Source of the DNA: Cruoricaptor ignavus
GTDB taxonomy: Bacteria; Bacteroidota; Bacteroidia; Flavobacteriales; Weeksellaceae
Assembly: GCF_900141665.1 (NCBI RefSeq)
Contig: NZ_FQYI01000012.1
Coordinates: 1 to 49,414, forward strand
Direction of reading: 5' to 3'
DNA: 49,414 nt
Shown one piece after another: positions 40,091-47,785 of the stretch (position 1 is its first letter; each line of letters starts with the position of its first letter). The notes beneath the pieces are model-generated. The model was not told the origin of the DNA. It saw only the letters and a program-made list of their open reading frames with translations, and did no database searches. A program made the translations under genes and the position numbers.

Positions 40091-40425
40091 TGCTTTGATT
40101 TTTGAATTCTTGACCTCAATTCACTGTACTTTACGGCTCTGTCTTTCGCCGCCTCAATCTCTCTCCGGTAATTGTAAACCGTAGTCCTGCTCACGCCATA
40201 CTTCTTCGCTATCGCTCCAACGCTCTCCCCAGCTTCAATTGCCTTAATCACTTCCTCCTTCACATCAACCTTTGGATTCGGCTTCAATGTGAACACCTGA
40301 CCTTTACGCAGGTACACCGTCTTCCTTCCAGTTTCTTCCTGAACCCTCTTCGCTATCTCCAAAGCCTTCTCGGCTTGTTTTTTCAGCTTCCGCTCTTCCA
40401 TCGATTGCTGATTTTCTATGTACAT
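40087..40425 (-). CDS. HTH DNA-binding protein (resolvase-type HTH)
   Basis: 112 residues. Residues 57-92 (VIKAIEAGESVGAIAKKYG followed by VSRTTVYNYRRE) form a Hin-recombinase/homeodomain-like HTH without a catalytic domain. The basic coiled N-terminus may mediate dimers. It is in the early operon next to replication genes, and is a good candidate for the early-to-late switch factor that binds the palindrome array; that is inference. Confidence 0.75.
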   Translation of the reverse strand: MYIENQQSMEERKLKKQAEKALEIAKRVQEETGRKTVYLRKGQVFTLKPNPKVDVKEEVIKAIEAGESVGAIAKKYGVSRTTVYNYRREIEAAKDRAVKYSELRSRIQKSKQ

Positions 40426-41285
40426 AAATCTTCGTTTTCTTTTAAAAATTTAACCACCAATAAATTCTTCGCCTGCTGGTACACATAGCCGTTCAGCTCG
40501 GTAACCTTCACCGTTTTCGGCTCTTCTGACAACCTGCGAACCAGTTCGTCGTGACCTTGTTCCAACACCCTGATGTCGTACCGTGTGAGTAATAGCGGAT
40601 TTGCCTTCTCCCTCGCTATGAACTTCCGAAAGCAAAAGTTGTATGCCTGCGGAAATTTCCGCCTGTACGGAATAAATTCCTTCCGCTCGCACAGGTAGTT
40701 GTAAATCAAAAACGCCTTCTCACTGCTGCCACGCTCAGAAACTTCCCCACGGACGCTATCGATTATTTTTCTACTTGCGATTTCCTTCTCCTCCTGGGTT
40801 GGTTCTGCTGTTGGCGGTTTGAGAAATCCGCGCAACTTCTCTATGCCCTTCGTGTGCGCCACGCTCTCCACCTTGAAGTTGATATAAGCCGAAAGTATTT
40901 CCCCTGCCTGTATGGTGCTGAGATTGGGATAAACCTTAATCGGCTCCCCATCGGCATTCGGCAACTCTTTTTTTATCGCCATACGGTATGCCTCTATAAC
41001 CTCCTGCGCCGTTAGCGAGTAGCTCCTGAGCAGCGTTCCGAATTCAGCTTGGGCAAGCTGCATCTCGGCATCGTCCGTGAATTTCACCCCAAGCATCGTG
41101 ATTATCCTCGCCGTAAGTTTCTTACGCTCGGAATGTCCAAGCTCCCTGTCGTTCAGCTTCGGCGACATTATCTCTCGCTTGACGATGTCAGGTAAACTCG
41201 AAATATTCCGCGCCGTTAGCGAGTGCACTTGTCCCAGAAATCTTATTTCCGTTGGCTCCTCCGTTTTTTGTAACTCGTTTTTCAT
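40416..41285 (-). CDS. Replication-associated protein, unknown family
   Basis: 289 residues, mostly helical. It overlaps the initiator gene by 98 bp and the HTH gene by 10 bp. Members with similar sequence follow DnaD-like initiators in Bacteroidetes phages, so a role in replisome assembly or helicase loading is possible, but there is no Walker A motif. A start at 41168 (M40) would remove the overlap. Confidence 0.6.
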   Translation of the reverse strand: MKNELQKTEEPTEIRFLGQVHSLTARNISSLPDIVKREIMSPKLNDRELGHSERKKLTARIITMLGVKFTDDAEMQLAQAEFGTLLRSYSLTAQEVIEAYRMAIKKELPNADGEPIKVYPNLSTIQAGEILSAYINFKVESVAHTKGIEKLRGFLKPPTAEPTQEEKEIASRKIIDSVRGEVSERGSSEKAFLIYNYLCERKEFIPYRRKFPQAYNFCFRKFIAREKANPLLLTRYDIRVLEQGHDELVRRLSEEPKTVKVTELNGYVYQQAKNLLVVKFLKENEDLCT

Positions 41286-42042
41286 TTTCCTCTTTCCTCC
41301 GTTGTTCCCAGGTCCTGACCGCCGCTTGCCAGTCCTTCATCTTGTTTTTTCCAATCACCCAGCCTTTACTCTGATAATGCGCGCAGAAAGCTTCGGCTGA
41401 TATCCCGTTGTTGCGTTCGTTACAATACGCTTGCACCTCAGCGACTTCGGGCACCACAAAAACCTTTTCTTTTTTTCGCGCAACTTTTTTTCTTTTGGAA
41501 ATTCCTTTTTGAGATTTACCAGATAAATCATCCTGAAGAATTTCAAAAAATTCGTCTTGCGATAAATCTCCCTCTTTTGGTTCTTTTTCTAAAAGAACAT
41601 TGTTTTGTTTTTGTTTATGTTTATAATAGTCGTTACATTGGGGTGCCTCTTTGGGTACCCGATTGGGTTCCCTTTGGGGTGCCCGATTGGCGTTAAAATT
41701 TCCCCCCAATCGTACCCCCTTTATGTTACTTTCATCCTCATTGGCGTTAAAATTTACCACCAAAGAGTAGGTACCAAATGCCCTTTTCGACTTCCCAGAA
41801 TGATATTTTATCAAACCAGCGTTGATTAAATTTTGCCTCCACGACCGCAAACTTTTTTCGGTACACTGTAGAGCGTTCATTAATTCCCCGTTGGAAACTT
41901 GAAAAGACTGACTCCAGAACTCCTCGTTACAGATGTCTACCAGCTCTTGGTAAAGCGCCTGCTCGGAAGCCGTAAGAGAAAATCTCCTCCTCGTTTTCTT
42001 CAAAATATTTCTGAAAAAGTAACCGCTTAACTCCATTCTCAA
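41188..42042 (-). CDS. Replication initiator / replisome organiser (DnaD-like)
   Basis: 284 residues. The N-terminal winged helix (about 20-95, with NALQCTEKSLRSWRQNLINA) is typical of phage replisome organisers. The middle (about 112-135) is a low-complexity stretch encoded by a 12-bp direct-repeat array. The C-terminus (PEVAEVQAYCNERNNG, then GWVIGKNKMKDWQAAVRTW) is the conserved end of this family. It would bind the iterons and recruit host DnaB. Initiators with origins inside their genes are known in lambdoid phages. Confidence 0.8.
   Translation of the reverse strand: MRMELSGYFFRNILKKTRRRFSLTASEQALYQELVDICNEEFWSQSFQVSNGELMNALQCTEKSLRSWRQNLINAGLIKYHSGKSKRAFGTYSLVVNFNANEDESNIKGVRLGGNFNANRAPQREPNRVPKEAPQCNDYYKHKQKQNNVLLEKEPKEGDLSQDEFFEILQDDLSGKSQKGISKRKKVARKKEKVFVVPEVAEVQAYCNERNNGISAEAFCAHYQSKGWVIGKNKMKDWQAAVRTWEQRRKEENEKRVTKNGGANGNKISGTSALANGAEYFEFT
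41590..41776. other. Candidate replication origin (iterons within the initiator gene)
   Basis: Five tandem 12-bp units cover 41636-41695: CATTGGGGTGCC, TCTTTGGGTACC, CGATTGGGTTCC, CTTTGGGGTGCC and CGATTGGCGTTA. ATTGGCGTTAAAATTT occurs at 41686-41701 and again at 41740-41755. An AT-rich stretch (41590-41635) lies next to them, as a DNA-unwinding element would. Confidence 0.6.
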
Positions 42043-43694
42043 CTATTAAACAAAGACATAACATTGTCCACGATGGACATTTCCATTTTATCCGTAGCAC
42101 CAGATATCGTGTTCGCAATGTGCCGCTTCGACTGAATCATCTGGTATAGCTGTTCATCAATCGTATCCTTCCCAAGGAAGTAGGTGCACATCACATTGTT
42201 TTTCTGACCGAAGCGGTGAGCCCTGTCCTCGCACTGCACGCAGTCTGCATAAGTCCACGGGAACTCGATGAACGCCACTCTGGAAGATGCGGTAAGCGTC
42301 AAACCGACACCTGCCGCTTTAATGTTTCCAATAAAGATCTTCGTGTTTGGATCCGCCTGAAACTTGTCAACCGCCGCCTGCTTCTCATCCATTGAAGATA
42401 GGCCCGTAACGCTCACCGCCTTCGGATACCTTTCCTTCAACGCGTCAACGATTTCGTGCAGGTTGCAGAACAGTATGATTTTTTCTCCGGCTTCCGTAAT
42501 ATCGTCCACGAAGTCAAAAACCGCATCCAGCTTTCCTCTTGCGGAAATCCTTTTCAGTTCTCCCATCTTCACCATAATCTCTCCCCGAAGCTTGCGCCTG
42601 ATTTCTTCGCTGTTGCATCCGTTATCACGCAGGAACCGAACGAAATCATTCTTCGCCTTCTCGTAGGTTTCCCGAGTCGAAATTTCACAGATAATCGTTT
42701 GCCGTTCCTTTTCTGGAAGGTCGTCAAGAACATCTTTCTTTTCCCTTCGGAAATAGCAGTGCTTGTTAAGCAGGTAATTCAGCTCCTTAAGATTGGATGC
42801 ACCTTTGCCACCTTCGCAGTATCGGTTAAGGAAACCTCGCCTTCCTCCGAAATCTTCCAGCCTGTTCATAATTGCGATTTGCGGAAAAAGGTCGGCTGGC
42901 TTATTCACCACCGGCGTTCCGGAAAGTAGAATGACATTCTCTTTGCCGTGTGCCATCCTAAGCGTAAGTTTGGATTGTTGCGTGGCGGTTGATTTGCACT
43001 TGTGGCTCTCGTCCACGATTACGGATTTGAAAAGTTCGATGCGCGAATCCATCTCAATATCTCCGGCGTTCTTCATTCGCTTGGGATAATTCTTCACGAA
43101 GAATTTCTTAAGGCTCTCGTAATTGACGATGAACACATCCGCCAATCCGAGCTGCCAGTAGTTCTGCCAGTTATCCTTCACCTTGTCGTTCAGAATCATC
43201 ACCTTTTTGTCGCTGAACTTTTTCCACTCGCGTTCCCAGTTCATCTTCAGCGATGCAGGCACGATGCACAGGCACGGAAAGGCACCGCCGTGCACCTTGT
43301 CGATTCCGATGATTGTGCCGATGGATTGAATTGTTTTACCGAGTCCCGGCTCGTCGCCGTTCAGCAATCTGCGCAGCTGAACACCTTTTGCGATTCCCTG
43401 CTTCTGGTAATGGCGAAGTTCCGCTTTGATAGGAATCTCAACCTCTAGTTCCGGCATCGGCTCTATGTTTCCGATTTGCTCCGGCTCTACATTTCCCACG
43501 ATGATGTATTCTGCTCGATATTTTTGCGCTATGCGCTCTACATCAGCTCGGTAGATTAACGGCACCTCCCAAACTTTCTTCTTGAAGTTCCACTGTCTTG
43601 TTGGCAACTTCTTCACATCTTCCAGCTTCCTGTCTTTTTGGTAATTGAAAGGAATTGAGATATGGAAGCTGTCTTTAAATTCCACTATTTGCAT
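42039..43694 (-). CDS. SNF2-family helicase with N-terminal HARP-like domain
   Basis: 551 residues. Residues 1-70 (SFHISIPFNYQKDRKLED, then TRQWNFKKKVWEVPL) are a HARP-like DNA-binding module. The core has Walker A DEPGLGKT, VDESHKC, LLSGTPVV, AAGVGLTLT and CEDRAHRFGQ. SMARCAL1-type enzymes anneal or remodel forked DNA. It lies in the replication module between the initiator and recombination genes, so it likely acts on replication forks. It is distinct from the helicase at 5388-7028. Confidence 0.9.
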   Translation of the reverse strand: MQIVEFKDSFHISIPFNYQKDRKLEDVKKLPTRQWNFKKKVWEVPLIYRADVERIAQKYRAEYIIVGNVEPEQIGNIEPMPELEVEIPIKAELRHYQKQGIAKGVQLRRLLNGDEPGLGKTIQSIGTIIGIDKVHGGAFPCLCIVPASLKMNWEREWKKFSDKKVMILNDKVKDNWQNYWQLGLADVFIVNYESLKKFFVKNYPKRMKNAGDIEMDSRIELFKSVIVDESHKCKSTATQQSKLTLRMAHGKENVILLSGTPVVNKPADLFPQIAIMNRLEDFGGRRGFLNRYCEGGKGASNLKELNYLLNKHCYFRREKKDVLDDLPEKERQTIICEISTRETYEKAKNDFVRFLRDNGCNSEEIRRKLRGEIMVKMGELKRISARGKLDAVFDFVDDITEAGEKIILFCNLHEIVDALKERYPKAVSVTGLSSMDEKQAAVDKFQADPNTKIFIGNIKAAGVGLTLTASSRVAFIEFPWTYADCVQCEDRAHRFGQKNNVMCTYFLGKDTIDEQLYQMIQSKRHIANTISGATDKMEMSIVDNVMSLFNS

Positions 43695-43914
43695 TATAAA
43701 TATCTTTAATGTTGCAGGGAAATTTTTGACCGTTGGAATTTTCGAAGGTCAGCGCCGGTGGATTTACACTGATGATTTTGACGAGGTCGCCTTGTTTCCC
43801 GTACACTTTACCTCGAAATACTACATCCTTGTTGAGCATCTGGATAGTTCCTTCCAGGTGGTGTTTTTTTTTGCTGATGTAAGAATCCACGAATTCCCTA
43901 CCTTTTTTAGTCAT
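43675..43914 (-). CDS. Small beta-rich unknown protein
   Basis: 79 residues, basic N-terminus, then strands (VVFRGKVYGKQGDLVKIISV) compatible with a small OB- or SH3-like barrel. It overlaps the helicase start by 20 bp. No assignment. Confidence 0.6.
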   Translation of the reverse strand: MTKKGREFVDSYISKKKHHLEGTIQMLNKDVVFRGKVYGKQGDLVKIISVNPPALTFENSNGQKFPCNIKDIYNANSGI

Positions 43915-43928
43915 ACATCCACCAACTT

Positions 43929-44375
43929 TTATTTAAATTCTAATTTTAATTGCTCGTTCGGCTCCGGTAATACCTCGCCGAAAAAATCCATAGCCAGCTG
44001 CGCCAGCTTCTGCTCATACTCCATCCAACCTTTCGTGGAAAGCTCCGTGGTACTCATCGGAACTCTTAATACCTCTCCAGTTGCGATGTTCACGATTTCG
44101 CGATAATTGCACGCAGCCTTCAAGATTTCGTGCGTGTCCTTCGCCGAGTGAATCTCGCACCATTCCCTATAGAACAAGTCCTGAAAGAATGGCACGATGA
44201 AACCCCAGTAGAAAGCGTTCTGCGAATTCGTTCTCCTCCGGAAAACTCTCTGGATGATGATTTTTACTTGTTTGCCGGCGAACGATGCTAAAACTCTTCT
44301 GATTTTAAACCTGCTCGCCTGCGGAAGATTACCATCTTCCAACACCACCGCATCAATTTCCAGCTTCTCCCTCAT
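43929..44375 (-). CDS. NinB-like recombination protein
   Basis: 148 residues. The segment FRRRTNSQNAFYWGFIVPFF, followed by SAKDTHEILKAACN, matches the NinB/Orf recombination mediator type, which binds single-stranded DNA and replaces RecFOR. It ends where the exonuclease gene stop begins (1-bp overlap). Neighbouring Sak4 ATPase and exonuclease support the call. Confidence 0.65.
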   Translation of the reverse strand: MREKLEIDAVVLEDGNLPQASRFKIRRVLASFAGKQVKIIIQRVFRRRTNSQNAFYWGFIVPFFQDLFYREWCEIHSAKDTHEILKAACNYREIVNIATGEVLRVPMSTTELSTKGWMEYEQKLAQLAMDFFGEVLPEPNEQLKLEFK

Positions 44376-45136
44376 CAGGATGCTTTACAGAAAATTTTCC
44401 CGTCAGTAATTACCTCCCTGTTAGCTTCCAGAAACTCAATAAACTGCTCCACGATTTCAACCAGCAACGGCAGATCCCTGCCCTCCTCATACCGATACTC
44501 TTCTTCGAAGATTTCCCCTCCATCCTTCTTCCACTTGTAAATCAGGTAGGTGAAATCGCTGACGAAATTACCGTTGAAGTGCATCAGATAAGGATAAACG
44601 ATGTGTTGCCAGTTCTCCCGATACTTGAATGCTGAATAGTTGCTCGTGGTCTTCAGGTCCACAATCCTGAAAGGCAGAAGGAAATCGGTGAAACCGTACA
44701 TCCTTACTACTCCGTATCTTGTTTCCAGAAAACCTTCGTGGAAAGTTTGGCAAACCGAACCCTTGAGCGCACCTGCAATCGTCTTGCAATCGTGAATGTT
44801 GAAACCTTCGGTGATGCCTTTCCACTGCGCTACGATGAGGTGATTTTCAATATCGGAAACCAAGTGCATTTGCTTAGACTTCCTTCTTTCCACGAGGCAG
44901 TCAATAATCTCATTGAACATCGTTCCCTTGTCTGCCGCATAGCTATCTTCAAGCGGAACGCGGTTAATTTTACCGATAAGTTCACCGAATTTTTTCTGTT
45001 CAAATTCCTCTTCGGAAATCTGCGGGTTCTCGGTAAATCCATAGTACTTCTGGTACACCTGCGAGCTGTTGAGATAGCTCGCAAATGCATCCAGAAGCGT
45101 AGGGTAAATATTATACTTCGGCTGGCTCTGCAACAT
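44375..45136 (-). CDS. PD-(D/E)XK exonuclease (RecB/Cas4-like)
   Basis: 253 residues from the ATG at 45136; the frame opens to 45187 but that would overlap the ATPase by 77 bp. The catalytic signature GFTD, 8 residues, then IVDLKTTSNY gives Asp, Asp and Lys of the PD-(D/E)XK nucleases, followed by a conserved Gln/His segment (ENWQHIVYPYLM). It would resect DNA ends for single-strand annealing with the neighbouring ATPase. Confidence 0.8.
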   Translation of the reverse strand: MLQSQPKYNIYPTLLDAFASYLNSSQVYQKYYGFTENPQISEEEFEQKKFGELIGKINRVPLEDSYAADKGTMFNEIIDCLVERRKSKQMHLVSDIENHLIVAQWKGITEGFNIHDCKTIAGALKGSVCQTFHEGFLETRYGVVRMYGFTDFLLPFRIVDLKTTSNYSAFKYRENWQHIVYPYLMHFNGNFVSDFTYLIYKWKKDGGEIFEEEYRYEEGRDLPLLVEIVEQFIEFLEANREVITDGKIFCKAS

Positions 45137-46070
45137 CTTTGTGACTGTATTTTTTGGTTTCTTTATCGAACTTAAGGCCGAGCTCATCCGCCTTATTCTT
45201 TAGAAGTTTTCCTGCCACCGCCTTAGAATTGCCGATGTGGTCAAAGGCATCAATCCTTTTCACGAAATCATTTGCCATCGGCGCATCAGTGATTAAGTTG
45301 ATTTCGCCTCTGATTTCTTCCATCACCTCATCGTATTTTTCCTGCTCCTCGCCGGACTGCTTTAACCGGTTCTCGTAGGCTTCGATTACCTGCTTCGTAA
45401 GGAACTGATTTGGTGCAGTCTGATTTCCATCGGCATCTACGATTACTGGAAGCTTCATCACCGCCGGAAGATTGCAGGTGTTTTTCCCATCGTTCCTGCT
45501 GGTAGGATTGAAAGTAATCGTGCGTTCAGTACCGTTCATCTCTATGTAACCTACCAAATCCAGCTCGGTAACGAGCGAATCGTAGTTGGAACCGCCGAAC
45601 AGCGGCACATATCTGGTATCATCGCCTTCCGTTCTCGTTTCCCTATGCGCTACGAAAACGATATGCTTCTTCATAATACCAACCTTCTTGATTAGGTTGG
45701 TAAACATCGCTTTTCGCTCACCGTAGCCTTGCAGCGTAAGCATTCCGTTCGGGCGGCCCATCTTTGGATTATTCTTCACGATGTAGTCAGCCATATAGTC
45801 AAGCATCTTACCCCCGGTATCAATCACCAGCGTTTGATAGCTTGACAGATCCTCCCCAAGCACATCGATGAAATCTTGGTATGATTTTATTTGCACCGTG
45901 TCCACCCTGTGACTAGGGTGTACCCTGTGAATACCGCCATCGAAATCGAACAGCAGCGGTTTTGGTGCAGAAAGCGCCAGTGTAGTTTTTCCCGTACCGG
46001 CTTGCCCATAGATTAGTGCCTTGATGTACGGATTGATTTCCAGTTCGTTTGGTTTTTTAATTAATGCCAT
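45111..46070 (-). CDS. Sak4-like AAA/RecA-type ATPase
   Basis: 319 residues. Walker A YGQAGTGKTT (21-30), Walker B TLVIDTGG (80-87), and the sensor-like segment IVFVAHRETR mark the Sak4 group of RecA-core single-strand annealing proteins, which pair with exonucleases and phage SSB. The C-terminus is charged and helical. It is central to phage recombination. Confidence 0.82.
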   Translation of the reverse strand: MALIKKPNELEINPYIKALIYGQAGTGKTTLALSAPKPLLFDFDGGIHRVHPSHRVDTVQIKSYQDFIDVLGEDLSSYQTLVIDTGGKMLDYMADYIVKNNPKMGRPNGMLTLQGYGERKAMFTNLIKKVGIMKKHIVFVAHRETRTEGDDTRYVPLFGGSNYDSLVTELDLVGYIEMNGTERTITFNPTSRNDGKNTCNLPAVMKLPVIVDADGNQTAPNQFLTKQVIEAYENRLKQSGEEQEKYDEVMEEIRGEINLITDAPMANDFVKRIDAFDHIGNSKAVAGKLLKNKADELGLKFDKETKKYSHKDVAEPAEV

Positions 46071-46074
46071 CTTG

Positions 46075-46215
46075 TTAAGGATTTATGTTTTTTAATTCTT
46101 TATAGAAATTGTCCAGCGCCTGCATTTCGGCGTGCGTGAGCTCGTCGTGACCAAGCCTTTTACCGTTGACATACCATATGCCTCCGATATTTTTTATCTC
46201 AATTATTACCGTCAT
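46075..46215 (-). CDS. 46-residue protein
   Basis: ATG at 46215, stop at 46075. The sequence begins MTVIIEIKNIGGIWYVNGKR, a beta-hairpin-like start, then a helix. It fills the gap between the 62-residue membrane gene (17-bp overlap) and the ATPase gene (4 bp). Small but convincing from spacing and composition. Confidence 0.6.
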   Translation of the reverse strand: MTVIIEIKNIGGIWYVNGKRLGHDELTHAEMQALDNFYKELKNINP

Positions 46216-46387
46216 TTGTTAAAAAATTTATTGAGAGTCTTAGAACCACCGCAACCGCAGTAATGATGAATAGCAAAATAGTGTCGGTGTAAGACACTTC
46301 CGCTGGTGGCGTTGTTGCCTGAATTTCGCACTCGCACATAAGAAAGAATGCGGAAACCGCTATTAACAGATTAAATACCGTCTTCAT
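46199..46387 (-). CDS. Small membrane protein
   Basis: 62 residues with two hydrophobic segments: FNLLIAVSAFFLMCECEI (a signal-like helix) and ILLFIITAVAVVLRLSI. It overlaps the upstream gene by 17 bp. Function unknown; possibly affects host membrane early in infection. Confidence 0.6.
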   Translation of the reverse strand: MKTVFNLLIAVSAFFLMCECEIQATTPPAEVSYTDTILLFIITAVAVVLRLSINFLTNDGNN

Positions 46388-46634
46388 CTTTGCTTGATTT
46401 TAAATCCAGAAAAGCTTCGCAAGCGGCAAGAACTACCTTTGCGAAATTGTCGTCGTTCTGCATCACCAGAAGGATGTTCGCCGCTATGCTTTTAGCATCC
46501 CCCATCACCGCAGACATCAGCCTATCTGAATCTGCTTCCCGGGAAAGCAACAGCAAGTTGTTACCTTCCGGCATCTTCTCTAAGGCATTGTCGATAGCCT
46601 GCTCGAATTCTGTTCTTGGTTTTTTCGGTTTCAT
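46371..46634 (-). CDS. Small helical unknown protein
   Basis: 87 residues, acidic, helical, Ala-rich (MGDAKSIAANILLVMQN). Not recognised. Between two small genes of the early operon. Confidence 0.6.
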   Translation of the reverse strand: MKPKKPRTEFEQAIDNALEKMPEGNNLLLLSREADSDRLMSAVMGDAKSIAANILLVMQNDDNFAKVVLAACEAFLDLKSSKDEDGI

Positions 46635-46644
46635 ATCTTATAAT

Positions 46645-46857
46645 TTATCTGTAAATTCTTCTGTATCTATTTTCCAATCTCGATATCGCTCGTTTGGTTA
46701 TATCGAAATCGTGTTCGCATTTGGCAGCGATTTTCGGCATCTCGAAAAACCTTCTATAGTTTTCCTTATGCGTTTCCAATCGACTGTACGCTAACTCGAT
46801 AAGGTCCAGTAATTCATCGGCTTTTTCCAGCCGTAGTCTTTCTTCGTGTAAATCCAT
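46645..46857 (-). CDS. Small helical unknown protein
   Basis: 70 residues from the ATG at 46857. The frame is open further upstream to 47064, but that part reads as Arg/Gly-rich shadow of the gene at 46866-47045 and is dropped. The kept part is a coiled-coil-like helical protein. Confidence 0.55.
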   Translation of the reverse strand: MDLHEERLRLEKADELLDLIELAYSRLETHKENYRRFFEMPKIAAKCEHDFDITKRAISRLENRYRRIYR

Positions 46858-46865
46858 TAGTATTT

Positions 46866-47045
46866 TTATTTGAACATTCTTTCTCTTGCCTTTGCCCGGA
46901 TTTCTTCCCGGTCTTTCCTTTTCGGATTTCCGTGGGCGGTTCCCACGCCGCCCCGGATATCCATCAGCTTTTTCTCGACCTGACCGACAAAAGCCTTTAT
47001 CGTTTTGACCTCTCCTAAGAGAAGGTCTAATTCCTGTTCCGTCAT
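46866..47045 (-). CDS. 59-residue unknown protein
   Basis: ATG at 47045 overlaps the stop of the upstream gene as ATGA. Starts MTEQELDLLLGEVKTIKAF, a helix with coiled-coil spacing, then a basic tail (RKDREEIRAKARERMFK). The tight coupling supports a real gene. Confidence 0.65.
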   Translation of the reverse strand: MTEQELDLLLGEVKTIKAFVGQVEKKLMDIRGGVGTAHGNPKRKDREEIRAKARERMFK

Positions 47046-47320
47046 ATCCTGAAACTTCTTTCAATGCCGTACATCATATCGAAAACACCGGCCTCTGCCA
47101 TACGGCGTTTCCTGTCGGATATGATTGAATTGCGAATGTCCATAGCCCTTAGAATTCTCCGAGAAATCTCTTTTTGCTCCTCCTCAGGCAGCTGTCTAAA
47201 TTTCTCACCTCCATTATTCCATTTAAACTCCCTCCACTTCTCGATATACTCTTTAAGAAGTACTTCTCTTTTTCCGTTGTGAAAGAATGCTGATAAATCC
47301 AGCTCGATGATTTGTCCCAT
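47042..47320 (-). CDS. First gene of the main early operon, unknown
   Basis: 92 residues, charged and helical, begins MGQIIELDLSAFF. Its start is about 25 bp after the -7 element of the promoter at 47347-47378. Coupled to the next gene by ATGA. Function not recognised. Confidence 0.65.
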   Translation of the reverse strand: MGQIIELDLSAFFHNGKREVLLKEYIEKWREFKWNNGGEKFRQLPEEEQKEISRRILRAMDIRNSIISDRKRRMAEAGVFDMMYGIERSFRI

Positions 47321-47346
47321 AGTTTGACTGTTTTTTAATTACTCCA

Positions 47347-47378
47347 CAAAGGTAAACAAAAAGGTAAAATCTACCAAA
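47347..47378 (-). promoter_or_regulatory. Early leftward promoter
   Basis: On the minus strand TTTG (47375-47378), 20 bases, TACCTTTG (47347-47354). The spacer and flanks hold several GGTAAA/TTTACC motifs, so it is very likely repressed in the lysogen. Confidence 0.7.
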
Positions 47379-47399
47379 TATTTTACCATATTTTTTACC
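47351..47399. promoter_or_regulatory. Operator cluster of GGTAAA/TTTACC motifs
   Basis: GGTAAA at 47351 and 47363 and TTTACC at 47382 and 47394, plus TACC at 47372, lie over the early promoter. The 14-mer ACAAAGGTAAACAA (47346-47359) recurs at 47727-47740 over the second leftward promoter. Most likely bound by the repressor at 47786-48565. Confidence 0.6.
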
Positions 47400-47424
47400 T
47401 TAAAAAGTAAAATTTTTTGGCAAA

Positions 47425-47661
47425 CTATTGAAGTCCAGCTGCAAAATCTTTTTGTGTAAACCGTTCCGGATGATTTTTTTTTAATCTCGCAAATGTCTGC
47501 TTTACACTATCAAAACTTTTATAATAGTCGTTATATCTTGATAGCAAAGTGTTGAAAACCGTTTTCTGCTCGGCGTTCGGCATACTCATCAATAAGTTGT
47601 ATTCATCAATCATTTTAAAGTGTCGAAGTTTCGTAGGAGATAAATAATCAGCTTCTACCAT
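47425..47661 (-). CDS. Small early protein facing the repressor, unknown
   Basis: 78 residues, helical and basic, without a clear HTH. It is the first leftward gene opposite the repressor, the place of Cro/Apl-type proteins, so a role in the switch is possible. It has its own leftward promoter at 47728-47757 and a leader of about 60 bases. Confidence 0.6.
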   Translation of the reverse strand: MVEADYLSPTKLRHFKMIDEYNLLMSMPNAEQKTVFNTLLSRYNDYYKSFDSVKQTFARLKKNHPERFTQKDFAAGLQ

Positions 47662-47677
47662 ATTAAATTTTTATTAA

Positions 47678-47711
47678 TTTGTTTACTTTTTGATTTATTT
47701 TTATATATTTG
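47678..47711 (+). promoter_or_regulatory. Repressor promoter
   Basis: TTTG (47678-47681), 22 bases, TATATTTG (47704-47711). The spacer contains GTTTACTTTTTGAT (47681-47694), close to the linker of the late palindrome array. It lies left of the leftward promoter at 47728, so the two face each other. Confidence 0.6.
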
Positions 47712-47727
47712 AAAGTAAAATATATCA

Positions 47728-47757
47728 CAAAGGTAAACAATTTTATAATTTTTTACC
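47728..47757 (-). promoter_or_regulatory. Leftward promoter opposing the repressor promoter
   Basis: TACCTTTG (47728-47735, minus strand) is identical to the -7 element of the early promoter. The -33 position shows only a partial match. TTTACC motifs at 47753-47758 and 47764-47769 flank it. Confidence 0.5.
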
Positions 47758-47785
47758 TAAACTTTTACCTAACAAGTTACTAACA

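Noticed and set aside
46858-47064. N-terminal extension of the gene at 46645
   Set aside because: The frame is Arg/Gly-rich and antiparallel in composition to the better-coupled 59-residue gene in the other frame.
47690-47785. N-terminal extension of the repressor from an ATG at 47690
   Set aside because: It lies within the promoter's -7 region and the extra 32 residues do not resemble any repressor N-terminus.
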